Below, one piece after another: positions 26,762-34,506 of a stretch of 64,000 nucleotides of DNA. Source of the DNA: Streptomyces diastatochromogenes (GTDB taxonomy: Bacteria; Actinomycetota; Actinomycetes; Streptomycetales; Streptomycetaceae); contig NZ_MCGQ01000058.1 in the NCBI RefSeq assembly GCF_002242805.1, positions 1 through 64,000 of the forward strand, read 5' to 3'. The position numbers and the translations under genes were made by a program. The stretch's first letter is position 1; every line of letters begins with the position of its first letter. The notes under the pieces are model-generated. The model had not been told where the DNA came from and did not search any database. It saw only the letters and a list, made by a program, of their open reading frames with translations.

Positions 26762-27991
26762 TCAGGCCGAGGCGGTCGGCACGGGCCCCGGGTCTCCGGT
26801 CTCCTTCGGAATGGTCCGCCAGGTCTGGGCCGTCGGCACGCCGCGCCGGTGCAGATCCAGCAGGGCCGGGCGGGTGCGAGCCCACAGTTCGCGGATGATC
26901 TGCCCCTGGATGTCGGCCAGTTCGAGCGCCATCCGCACCCGGTCGGCATCGGCCATCCGCGGCAGGAACCCGCGCAGGCACTGCTTGCGCAGGTCGGACG
27001 GCGGGTGGGAGCCCAGTTGGCGGGCGTGCTCGTCGCCCGTCTGCAGCAGGGCCACGGCGCGGTCCATCACGTCCAGGGCGTCGAAGAACAGACTGATGCC
27101 CAGGAACCCCACCCACAGATCGCGGTTGTCGTGCTCGACCCCCGCGTTGAGGGACAGGACCATGCCGAGCAGGTCGGCGTCGAACTCGTGCCGCCACGAG
27201 TACGCCAGCACCTCGGCCTCCTCGACCGGCAGGACACCCCTGCGCCGGACCGCGGAGTCCAGGTGGCCGCTGATGATGTGGGCGTACTCGTGGCCCACCA
27301 CGAAGTACTCCAGGGAGTCACGCAGCATCCCGGCGAAATTGAACAGGCCCGGCGGCAGCAGGTGGTGGCCGGCGTCGCCGACCCGGCCCGTGACGGCGTA
27401 GGCCACGACGATGTCCGTGAAGCGCTCGGCGACCTCCGGAACGGTCTCGATCCGCTCGACCGCGGCGGGCAGGCTCCACTGAAGGCCGACCATGCCCTCG
27501 GCGTCGGCCGGTCCGTGCGGGACGGCCCAGGCGACCGCCTTGCTGAGTTTGGAGGCGAAGAGCGGCATCTGGTCCTCGACGAGCACCAGATGGGCGCCGT
27601 GGCGACCCGGCACGCGCATGCTCACCGCGTTGAGCTGCCCGGTGCGCAGATGGCTGATGAGCGGGCGCAGGGCCGCGAGGTCCAGGCCGTCGCCCTGTAT
27701 CCGGTCCCTGGCCGTCCGCTCGATGTGGTCCTGCATCCCCGCGAACATCTCGGCGAACACGTCGTCCTGGCTCCGCAGGTTGCGGGCGGCCTCGTGTTCC
27801 ACCTGCGCCCGGATCCGCGGGTCCTTGCCCTGCTCGGCGTTGAAGCTGTCGCGCAGGATCCGCTCGGTCAGGTCCCGCACGGCGGCCCCGGTGCCCGGGG
27901 GCCGGTCGGCCGTGCCCTGTTCGGCCCGGGCCTGGGCCCTGAGCAGATCGAGGAAGTCCTGCGCCTCCTGCTGCCGCCCCCGCTCGCTCAT
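26762..27991 (-). CDS. HEXXH zinc metallopeptidase-like protein of unknown role
   Basis: A 409-aa soluble protein with a zincin core: GHEYAHIISGHL gives H234-E235-x2-H238, and a downstream WRHEFDADLLG (Glu269, Asp273) is placed as the third ligand in M48-like gluzincins. The N-terminal 150 residues are helical and charged (QEAQDFLDLLRAQARAEQ, FAGMQDHIERTARDRI), and the C-terminal part is also helical. No signal peptide or membrane segment is visible, unlike HtpX or Ste24. It starts inside the stop of the upstream small membrane-anchored gene (ATGA overlap), so the two products probably act together. I do not recognise a named family. It could be a conflict-system protease or a quality-control enzyme. 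Confidence 0.7.
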   Translation of the reverse strand: MSERGRQQEAQDFLDLLRAQARAEQGTADRPPGTGAAVRDLTERILRDSFNAEQGKDPRIRAQVEHEAARNLRSQDDVFAEMFAGMQDHIERTARDRIQGDGLDLAALRPLISHLRTGQLNAVSMRVPGRHGAHLVLVEDQMPLFASKLSKAVAWAVPHGPADAEGMVGLQWSLPAAVERIETVPEVAERFTDIVVAYAVTGRVGDAGHHLLPPGLFNFAGMLRDSLEYFVVGHEYAHIISGHLDSAVRRRGVLPVEEAEVLAYSWRHEFDADLLGMVLSLNAGVEHDNRDLWVGFLGISLFFDALDVMDRAVALLQTGDEHARQLGSHPPSDLRKQCLRGFLPRMADADRVRMALELADIQGQIIRELWARTRPALLDLHRRGVPTAQTWRTIPKETGDPGPVPTASA

Positions 27992-28476
27992 GCCTCACCG
28001 TCCGGCGCCGGTCGTCCGGTCGCGGGCCGGACCTCCACGTCGGCGCCGAACGTCGCCGTGACGGTCGCCGTGACCTGGTCGGTGCCGTTCCCGCCGGCGG
28101 AGAGCAGGTTAGGCAGGACGGAGATCACCTTGCCGAACATGCCGTCCGGCTCCTTGACCTCCACGGTCACCGTGCCGTCGGCCGCGAGGACGACCACCGT
28201 TCCGTAGACCACGTCCGGCGTGCGGTACAGCGCCCGCGGCGCGCCCGGCCTCAGGTCGATCACCTGGCCGCCCTTGCGCTGTTCCAGGGCGTGCTGCAGG
28301 GCGCCGACGGCGGTCGCCGCGCCCATCAGGACCAGGGTGACGGTGGTGACGGGTTCGATGCCGCGCCGCGGGACCTCGTGCAGCTCGACGCCGTGGGTGG
28401 CCGCCAGCTCACGTGTGGCGGGCACGTGCGCCGGGTCGAGGACGACGAGGGCCTGCGTCTGAGCCGACTCGGGCAC
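27988..28476 (-). CDS. Hypothetical protein with one membrane segment, coupled to the HEXXH gene
   Basis: A 162-aa protein of unknown family. The first 40 residues (ALVVLDPAHVPATRELAATHGVELHEVP) look like a small alpha/beta module. A hydrophobic helix follows at about 42-63 (VTTVTLVLMGAATAVGALQHAL), then a short KGGQVIDLR strand and a C-terminal beta-rich part with DGTVTVEVKEPDGMFGKV. Its TGA overlaps the ATG of the HEXXH gene by four bases. Pairing of a tiny membrane-tethered protein with a cytoplasmic zincin suggests an anchor, inhibitor or substrate relationship; that is inference. The C-terminus DVEVRPATGRPAPDGEA is disordered. Confidence 0.65.
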   Translation of the reverse strand: MPESAQTQALVVLDPAHVPATRELAATHGVELHEVPRRGIEPVTTVTLVLMGAATAVGALQHALEQRKGGQVIDLRPGAPRALYRTPDVVYGTVVVLAADGTVTVEVKEPDGMFGKVISVLPNLLSAGGNGTDQVTATVTATFGADVEVRPATGRPAPDGEA

Positions 28477-28539
28477 CTGAACTTCCTTTCCTCTGACGGT
28501 GTTTCACGCCAGAAGAATGCCATCCGGGCCGCCGTGCCG

Positions 28540-29397
28540 TCAGTGCGGCGCGTCCGAGAGGTGGACGAAGTCATGGCCCGTCGCCAGGAGAGAGGGGACG
28601 GCCGCGGTGATGCCTCGGGCGGTGCCGCCCTCGGGGTGGTTCATGTGGCAGATGACGATCGAACCGGCGTGGGCCGAGGAGACGGAGGCGCGGACCTGTT
28701 CGGGAGAGAAGGTGGCGCCGGCATCGCCGTTCACGGAGAAGCTGACGAAGCGCTCCCCGAGGTCTCCGACGATCCGTGCCGCGACGTCGTCGCAGTACGC
28801 GGTGCCGGACCGGAAGAAGCGCGGTGGGGCACCCAGCAGGTGGGTGAGCTTGCCACGGTTCCCGGCGATCTCGTCGTACACCTCGCCGGCGCTGCGGGTG
28901 CCCGGGATGCCGTAGGCGGAGCGTCCGGTGACGGACAGCGGGCGGTGCCGGGTGCCGTGGTTGGCGATCTCGAACAGCGGCTCGGCGGCCAGCCGGCGGA
29001 AGACGGCCGGGTTGGCGTCGATCCAGCGGGAGTTGATGAAGAGGGTCGCCGGTATCTCCCGCCTGCGCAGGAAGTCGATCAGCGCCCGGTCGTAGCCACT
29101 GCCGCCCGGGCCGCCGCAGGCGTCGAAGGTCAGCGCGATCGCACGTCGCGTGGTCGGCAGCGTGTGCATCACTCCGGGCGCGTCGAACCCCCAGGTGTGC
29201 GGCACGGAGTGCCCGTAGCGGGCGACGATCTCGGCGCGGGTGACCGTGGGCGCGGTGGCGGGTGCCGTGGGCGAGGGGGCGACGGGGGCGGTCGCCGAGG
29301 GTGCCGGTGCCGCGGGCGTGGACGTGGGCGACCCGGACGCGCTGATGTGCGTCGAGCTTCTCGGGCCCGCGCAGCCCGCGAGCACACCGCCCGCCAA
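28540..29397 (-). CDS. Polysaccharide deacetylase (NodB) family lipoprotein, apparent 5' frameshift
   Basis: The frame from the TTG at 29397 to 28540 encodes a NodB-type deacetylase. After a lipobox VLAGC and a Pro/Thr/Ala linker come ALTFDACGGPGGSGYD (metal Asp in the subclass that has TFDACGG instead of TFDDG), ATLFINSRWID, NHGTRHRPLS with the two metal His, and FFRSGTAYCDD. The lipobox would lie only nine residues after this start, too short for a signal peptide. An ATG at 29431, with AGGTGGGG upstream, opens MTASRRAVLARL in the neighbouring frame, which would splice perfectly onto LAGGVLAGC if one base near 29397 were removed. So either the gene has a one-base insertion or the assembly does. 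Fold assignment is secure, the start is not. Confidence 0.75.
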   Translation of the reverse strand: MAGGVLAGCAGPRSSTHISASGSPTSTPAAPAPSATAPVAPSPTAPATAPTVTRAEIVARYGHSVPHTWGFDAPGVMHTLPTTRRAIALTFDACGGPGGSGYDRALIDFLRRREIPATLFINSRWIDANPAVFRRLAAEPLFEIANHGTRHRPLSVTGRSAYGIPGTRSAGEVYDEIAGNRGKLTHLLGAPPRFFRSGTAYCDDVAARIVGDLGERFVSFSVNGDAGATFSPEQVRASVSSAHAGSIVICHMNHPEGGTARGITAAVPSLLATGHDFVHLSDAPH

Positions 29398-29572
29398 GCC
29401 GGGCCAGCACAGCCCGGCGACTGGCCGTCATCCACGCCCCCACCTGGTCGAAGTTCCTCGTACGGGCCTGCCGCGGCCCGCCACGCACACCGTACGTGGT
29501 GGCCGTGCCGCGACCGGGAAGGGGGCGGTAAGGGTTCGGTTGGGGTTGTCCTGGGCCCCTCGGCTCCTCAGC

Positions 29573-29606
29573 GTGCCGGGGCCCTCGCAGCCGAGGGCCC
29601 CGGCAC
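29573..29606 (-). terminator. Strong hairpin terminator after the flotillin gene
   Basis: GTGCCGGGGCCCTCG (29573-29587) pairs perfectly with its complement at 29592-29606 around a 4-nt loop, 15 nt beyond the flotillin stop. It also insulates the deacetylase gene from flotillin transcription. Confidence 0.7.
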
Positions 29607-29620
29607 GGACGAGTCGGTGC

Positions 29621-31111
29621 TCAGTCCTCGTCGTTCTCCACCGGCACCCGCTGCGCGGGCGGCGTCGCCACCCCGTTGAGCGACGGTGAAGTGCCGTTCT
29701 GCTCCTGCCCGTTCGGGTTCATCGAGGCAAGGAGCTGGCGGGCGACGCCGAGACCCGTGCCGCCCATGGTGAGTGCCTTGGCGAACAACTCGGCCATGCC
29801 GTCGGCGCCGTTGAGCAGCACCATGTTGTCCACGTTGCCGAAGGCGGACGCGCCGGCCTGGACGATCTCCGGCCAGTGCTCGGCGAGTTGCTGGGCGACG
29901 ACCGCCTCCTGGTTCTCGGCGAGGGCGGCGGCCCGGGCCTTGATGGCCTCCGCCTCCGCCAGACCCTTGGCCCTGGTCGCCTCGGCCGCGGCCAGACCCT
30001 TGGCCTGCGCGGCCGCGGCCTCCGCCTCACCGGTGGCCCGGGTCGCCGCGGCCGTGGCCGCACCCCGGCTCTTGGTGGCCTCCGCCTCGGCGCCCGCGGC
30101 CGTCTTGACCCGGGTCGCCTCGGCCGCGGCCGCGAGCTCCGTCTCCTTCGCCTTCGCCTGTGCCCCCGAGATCCGTGCGTCACGCTCGGCCTCGGCCAGC
30201 GTGCGCTTCTCGTAGGCCCGGGCGTCGGCCGGCTTGCGGACGTCCGCCTGGAGCTGCTGCTCCCGCCGGTGCGCCTCCAGCTCGGCGACCCGCGTCTCCT
30301 GGACCACGACCTCCTGCCGGGCGCCCGCGTCGGCGAGCGGACCCGCCTGACGGGCGCGTGCCGCCGCCTTGTCCCGCTCGGCCTGGTAGCCGGCCTGCAG
30401 GATCTCGCTGTCCCGGGTGGCCTCCGCCATCCGGGCGAAGGACTGCTGCTCGGCCTCGGTGGCGAGACGATTCGCCTCCGCCTGCGCGATGCGCGCGTCC
30501 CGCTGGACGGCGGCGGCGTGCGGCATCGCCAGGTTCTGGATGTACCCGGTCGGGTCCTCGATCTCGTGGATCTGCAGCGAGTCGACGATCAGGCCGAGCT
30601 TCTCCATCTCCGTACCGCAGGCCGCCCGGGTCTGCCCGGTCAGCTTCTCCCGGTCGCGGATCATGTCCTCGACCGTCAACCCGCCCACGATGGAACGGAG
30701 ATGACCGGCGAAGACGTTGTGCACCCGCTCCGACATCATCCGCTGCTGGTCCAGGAAACGGCGGGCCGCGTTGGCGATCGACACGAAGTCGTCGCCCACC
30801 TTGAAGATGACCACGCCCCGCACCTTCAGCGGAATGCCCTGGTGGGTCACGCAGTCCACGTGCAGCTCGGTCTCGTTCAGGTCCAGGGAGAGCTTGCGCA
30901 CCGCCTGCACCCCGGGCAGCACCAGCGTGCCGCGACCGGTGACGATGCGGAAGCCCATGCCCTCCTCCAGGCCCTCGGTGCGGTGATTGGACCCGGAGAT
31001 GATGAGCGCCTCGTTCGGCTCGGCGACCCGCCACATCATCTTGAACAGACCGATGAGAACGAGAACGGCAACGACGACCGCCCCCGCAACGACGCCGACA
31101 ACCATCGGCAT
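29621..31111 (-). CDS. Flotillin / SPFH-domain membrane scaffold protein
   Basis: A 496-aa flotillin. A single N-terminal membrane helix (MPMVVGVVAGAVVVAVLVLI) leads to the SPFH domain (MWRVAEPNEALIISGSNHRTEG through LTVEDMIRDREKLTGQ). A long Ala/Glu/Lys coiled coil rich in EATRAKGLAEAEA repeats follows (about 220-430), then a C-terminal region with NVDNMVLLNGADGM. Flotillins organise functional membrane microdomains and oligomerise through the coiled coil. The ATG at 31111 has AGGGGG upstream; frames extending to 31228 are not supported. An NfeD-like gene lies upstream on the same strand 133 bp away, the usual flotillin partner. Confidence 0.9.
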   Translation of the reverse strand: MPMVVGVVAGAVVVAVLVLIGLFKMMWRVAEPNEALIISGSNHRTEGLEEGMGFRIVTGRGTLVLPGVQAVRKLSLDLNETELHVDCVTHQGIPLKVRGVVIFKVGDDFVSIANAARRFLDQQRMMSERVHNVFAGHLRSIVGGLTVEDMIRDREKLTGQTRAACGTEMEKLGLIVDSLQIHEIEDPTGYIQNLAMPHAAAVQRDARIAQAEANRLATEAEQQSFARMAEATRDSEILQAGYQAERDKAAARARQAGPLADAGARQEVVVQETRVAELEAHRREQQLQADVRKPADARAYEKRTLAEAERDARISGAQAKAKETELAAAAEATRVKTAAGAEAEATKSRGAATAAATRATGEAEAAAAQAKGLAAAEATRAKGLAEAEAIKARAAALAENQEAVVAQQLAEHWPEIVQAGASAFGNVDNMVLLNGADGMAELFAKALTMGGTGLGVARQLLASMNPNGQEQNGTSPSLNGVATPPAQRVPVENDED

Positions 31112-31244
31112 TCGCCCCCTTTGCATGGTGCCCTTTCGGCACCGAACGAAGGGAGTGTGCGCCTGCGGGGACACGCCGAGAAGACGCTGGCGAATCCTTG
31201 TTGCAATCTTGACGCACACGCCCCTCACCTGGGGCGGAGCCCGC

Positions 31245-31493
31245 TCAACTGTCGTACGCGGCGGTGACGTAGACCGTCCTCGGCGGCAGGTACTCCACCA
31301 CCATCACCACCGTGCCGCGCTCGATCCGGCCCGTGCTGTCGGCCGCGTAGGCGAGGAAGTGCTCCGCGCCGCCGCGCACCCGGACGATCACCTCGCCGAC
31401 GAGCCCCGGCCCGATCGTCCCCGTCACCCGCCCCATGAGCCCGACCATCGACGCGTCTTCCATGGTCACAGGGTACGGGCGGAGGGCGTTCAT
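31245..31493 (-). CDS. NfeD-like OB-fold protein, flotillin partner
   Basis: An 82-aa soluble beta-rich protein: MVGLMGRVTGTIGPGLVGEVIVRVRGGAEHF, then RIERGTVVMVVEYLPPRTVYVTAA. This is the layout of the C-terminal OB domain of NfeD-family proteins, which partner SPFH/flotillin proteins; no membrane segment is present, so it is a short version. The ATG at 31493 overlaps the amidase stop (ATGA) and gives translational coupling; an internal ATG at 31463 (72 aa) is a reasonable alternative because the first ten residues are not family-like. It sits between the amidase and flotillin genes on one strand, suggesting a three-gene transcript. Confidence 0.7.
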   Translation of the reverse strand: MNALRPYPVTMEDASMVGLMGRVTGTIGPGLVGEVIVRVRGGAEHFLAYAADSTGRIERGTVVMVVEYLPPRTVYVTAAYDS

Positions 31494-32911
31494 GCCGCCG
31501 TGCTGTCGGCGTCCGCCTGCTGCGGCGGCCACCGCTCGTGCCAGCGCAACTCCGCCTCCAGTTGGGCGGCCAGCGAGACCAGCAGGAGTTCGCTGTTGGC
31601 CGGGCCGAGCAGTTGGGCGCCCACCGGCAGGGCGCCGACGAACCCGGCGGGTACGTTCACGCCGGGCCAGCCGAGGACGTTCCAGGGCCAGGCATAGGGG
31701 CAGGCGGAGATCATCGCGCGGTCCGTGGCGAGCCCGCCGAGCCGGTACAGGGCACCGATCGCGGGCGGGGGAGCGGCCGTCGTCGGGGCGAGGAGCACGT
31801 CGTACGACCCGAAGAACGCGCCGATCCGCCGGTGCAGGACCGCCTCGGCGCGCCGGGCCGCCCGCAGCGGGGCCCCGCCGAGCAGCCGGCCCAGCCGGGC
31901 CGCGTCCCGGGTGCGCGGGTCGAGCAGGGCGGGGTCGGGGGTCTCGCGGACATGGTCGGCGATGCCGGCGGTGGCGCGCGGCACGAAGGTCAGCCCGATC
32001 TGGCCGTAGGGCGGGTCGGCCTCCTCGACGATGTGCCCCAACGCGGCGAGTTTCCCGGCGAGTTCGAGGATCCGGGACCGGACCTCCGGGCGCAGCCGTG
32101 CCGGTACCGCCGTGAACGGCGGCTTCAGTGACAGGGCGATGCGCAGCCGGCCGGGGTCGCGGCCGACGGCGTCCGACACCGTGAGCGCCGGCGGCTGGTG
32201 CGGGTCCCGGTCGTGGTTGCCGCTCGCCGCGTCCAGCAGCAGGGCCGCGTCGGCGACCGTACGGGCCAGCGTGCCGTTGACGGTGATGCCGTGGAAGGCC
32301 TCGCCGCGCGGCCAGGTCGAGATGCGCCCGCGCTGTGGCTTGATGCCGATCAGATGGGTCCAGGAGGCCGGGATCCGCACCGAACCGGCGCCGTCCGAGC
32401 CGAGCGCGGCAGGCACCAGGCCGGCGGCGACCGCGGCCGCCGAACCGCCCGAGGAGCCGCCGGGGGTGTGGCCGGTGTGCCACGGGTTGCGGGTCTCCCC
32501 GAACGCCGGGCCCTCCGTGAACGGCCACTGCCCCAGCTCGCAGGTGTTCGTCTTGCCGACGATCACCGCCCCGGCCGCCCGCAGCCGCCGTACCGCCTCC
32601 CCGTCCGCCGCGACCGGCGGAAAATCGCCGGGGCAGCCGAACGCGGTCGGCTCGCCCGCGACATCCATGTCGTCCTTCACCGCGACCGGCACCCCGAGCA
32701 GCGGGCGCCGCGCTCCGGCGGCCAACTCCCGGTCGGCGGCGTCCGCTTCGGCGAGCGCGGCCTCGGTGCGTACGATCCGGAAGGCGTTCAGGGTCGGCTG
32801 GGTGGCCTCGATCCGGGCCAGGGCCCGCTCCACCAGCACGCGGGAGGTCACCTCCCCGTCGGCGAGCGCGCGGGCGGACTCCGCAAGGCCTGCGGCACGG
32901 TCGGGCGTCAT
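31490..32911 (-). CDS. Amidase-signature hydrolase
   Basis: A 473-aa amidase-signature enzyme. The Ser-cisSer-Lys triad can be assigned as Lys79 (PVAVKDDMD), Ser153 (PGGSSGGSAA) and Ser177 (SDGAGSVRIP), with spacing as in characterised members. It hydrolyses an amide to acid plus ammonia; substrates cannot be read from sequence. A GatA role is unlikely because no gatB or gatC is near. The ATG at 32911 follows GGAGGT. It overlaps the NfeD-like gene by four bases and therefore shares a transcript with the flotillin partner gene, an unexpected combination. It is divergent from the GH43 gene across a 200-bp spacer. Confidence 0.88.
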   Translation of the reverse strand: MTPDRAAGLAESARALADGEVTSRVLVERALARIEATQPTLNAFRIVRTEAALAEADAADRELAAGARRPLLGVPVAVKDDMDVAGEPTAFGCPGDFPPVAADGEAVRRLRAAGAVIVGKTNTCELGQWPFTEGPAFGETRNPWHTGHTPGGSSGGSAAAVAAGLVPAALGSDGAGSVRIPASWTHLIGIKPQRGRISTWPRGEAFHGITVNGTLARTVADAALLLDAASGNHDRDPHQPPALTVSDAVGRDPGRLRIALSLKPPFTAVPARLRPEVRSRILELAGKLAALGHIVEEADPPYGQIGLTFVPRATAGIADHVRETPDPALLDPRTRDAARLGRLLGGAPLRAARRAEAVLHRRIGAFFGSYDVLLAPTTAAPPPAIGALYRLGGLATDRAMISACPYAWPWNVLGWPGVNVPAGFVGALPVGAQLLGPANSELLLVSLAAQLEAELRWHERWPPQQADADSTAA

Positions 32912-33022
32912 TGCGGGAGCACCTCCGGGAGCCTCCTGACACGGTGTCTACCGAACGGTAACCATAGAGCGGCCGGTGCCGTACAGGTTTCGCACAGGCG
33001 ACATCGAGTCGAGTTCAAAGCA

Positions 33023-33051
33023 TTGACGTGAACCTGTCTGCGCCTTAGTTT
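33023..33051 (+). promoter_or_regulatory. SigA-type promoter of the GH43 gene
   Basis: TTGACG (33023-33028) and TAGTTT (33046-33051) with a 17-bp spacer give a well-formed promoter about 60 bp upstream of the GH43 start. Confidence 0.65.
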
Positions 33052-33064
33052 CTGGGCGATTTAT

Positions 33065-33077
33065 CGAACCGCGTTCG
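33065..33077. promoter_or_regulatory. CGAAC-CGC-GTTCG palindrome in the GH43 leader
   Basis: A perfect 13-bp inverted repeat flanked by A/T-rich bases lies just after the expected transcription start of the glycosidase gene. The position suits a sugar-responsive repressor; no regulator gene is adjacent, so the binding protein is unknown. Confidence 0.45.
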
Positions 33078-33111
33078 TAATATCGCACGCGTCAGTTCAG
33101 GAGAGCCGCAC

Positions 33112-34500
33112 GTGACCACACCTCCCCCCGCCCCGTCCCGCCGCACCCTGCTGCGGGCTCTGGCCGCCCTGCCCGCCGCCGCGGTCCTCCTGGGCGAGAC
33201 ACCCGGCCTGCTCGGCACGGCGCTGGCCGCCGCACCCGCCGCCGGGTCCGCCTCCCGCTACACCATCGTCCCGTTCCTGAACAGCAACGACGGCACGGTC
33301 AACGTCTACCAGTCCGACGACGCCACCGACTTCCGCCTGCTGCAGACCTCCGCCTACACCCCGCCCGCGAACCGCATCCGGGACGCCAGCGTCTTCAAGC
33401 ACACGGACGGCTACTACTACCTGACCTACACCACCCACACCTGGCAGGACGTCAGCACCACCATCGGCTTCGCCCGCAGCGCCGACCGGCTCAACTGGAC
33501 GTTCCTGTACGACTACACGGTCTCGATCACCAACCTGTCCCGGGCCTGGGCGCCCGAGTGGTTCGTGGACGCCGACGGCAGCGTGAACGTCATCGTGTCC
33601 TGCTCCACCACCGACAACGAGTGGATCTTCACCCCGTACCTCTTGACGGCCACCAACTCCGGTCTCACCTCATGGAGTTCACCGGTCGCCCTCTCCGGCA
33701 TCGGCGCGAACCACATCGACACCTTCATCGTCCGCATCGGCTCGACCTACCACGCCTTCACCAAGAACGAGACGGCCAAGTACATCGAGTACGGCACGGC
33801 GTCGAGCCTCACCGGCCCCTACACGATCACCAGGACCGGCGACTGGGCGGGCTGGGGCAGCTACCGCGAGGGCCCGGCGCTGGTGCAGCTGGACAACGGC
33901 GGCTGGCGGATCTTCTTCGACGGCTACGGCGACGGCAGTTACTACTACTCCGACAGCTACGACACCTTCGCCACCTGGACCGCCCCGGCCAAGCTGCCCG
34001 GTATCTCCGGCACGGCCCGCCACTTCACGGTCGTCAAGGAGACGGTGTCCGGCGGCCCGAGCCTCACCAGGAACGCCACCCGCTCCTTCCAGTCCGCCAA
34101 CTACACCACCCGGTACTGGGAAGAGCAGTCCGCCCTGCTCAACCTGCCCGTGGTGACCGCCTCCAGCGCCACCGCCGACAAGCAGGCCGCCACGTTCACC
34201 GTGGTCGCGGGGCTGGCGGACGCGGGCGGCTACTCCTTCCGCGACGCGTCCGGCAACTATCTGCGGCACTGGGACTTCCGGGGCCGCTTCGACGCCAACG
34301 ACGGCACGACGACGTTCGCCAAGGACGCCACCTTCATCGCCCGCACCGGCACGGCGAGCGGTTCGGTGCGCTTCGAGTCGTACAACTACCCCGGCCGCTA
34401 TCTGCGCCACTACAACTACCAGGTCCGCGTGGACCTTCCCGACGGCACGGACCTGTTCCGGCAGGACAGCTCCTTCGTGCCGGTGACGGCCTGGGCTTAG
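33112..34500 (+). CDS. Tat-exported GH43-type glycosidase with C-terminal AbfB domain
   Basis: A 462-aa secreted enzyme. The N-terminus has a twin-arginine signal (SRRTLL, Arg10-Arg11) and a hydrophobic core ending in GTALAAAPAAG. The catalytic region reads as a five-bladed propeller related to GH43 (DASVFKHTDGYYYLTYT, RAWAPEWFVDADGSVNV, YREGPALVQLDNGGWRIFFDG), with candidate catalytic acids in APEWF and REGPA. Residues about 325-460 form an AbfB (CBM42-like) beta-trefoil with repeats such as SFRDASGNYLRHWDF and RFESYNYPGRYLRHYNY, which bind arabinofuranose side chains. Action on arabinoxylan or arabinan is likely. It is preceded by a good promoter and an operator-like palindrome and stands alone. 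Confidence 0.85.
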   Translation: MTTPPPAPSRRTLLRALAALPAAAVLLGETPGLLGTALAAAPAAGSASRYTIVPFLNSNDGTVNVYQSDDATDFRLLQTSAYTPPANRIRDASVFKHTDGYYYLTYTTHTWQDVSTTIGFARSADRLNWTFLYDYTVSITNLSRAWAPEWFVDADGSVNVIVSCSTTDNEWIFTPYLLTATNSGLTSWSSPVALSGIGANHIDTFIVRIGSTYHAFTKNETAKYIEYGTASSLTGPYTITRTGDWAGWGSYREGPALVQLDNGGWRIFFDGYGDGSYYYSDSYDTFATWTAPAKLPGISGTARHFTVVKETVSGGPSLTRNATRSFQSANYTTRYWEEQSALLNLPVVTASSATADKQAATFTVVAGLADAGGYSFRDASGNYLRHWDFRGRFDANDGTTTFAKDATFIARTGTASGSVRFESYNYPGRYLRHYNYQVRVDLPDGTDLFRQDSSFVPVTAWA

Positions 34501-34506
34501 CACTCC

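Noticed and set aside
26066..28207. 713-codon plus-strand frame
   Set aside because: It runs antisense to the MazF-like and HEXXH genes and has no motif; a shadow.
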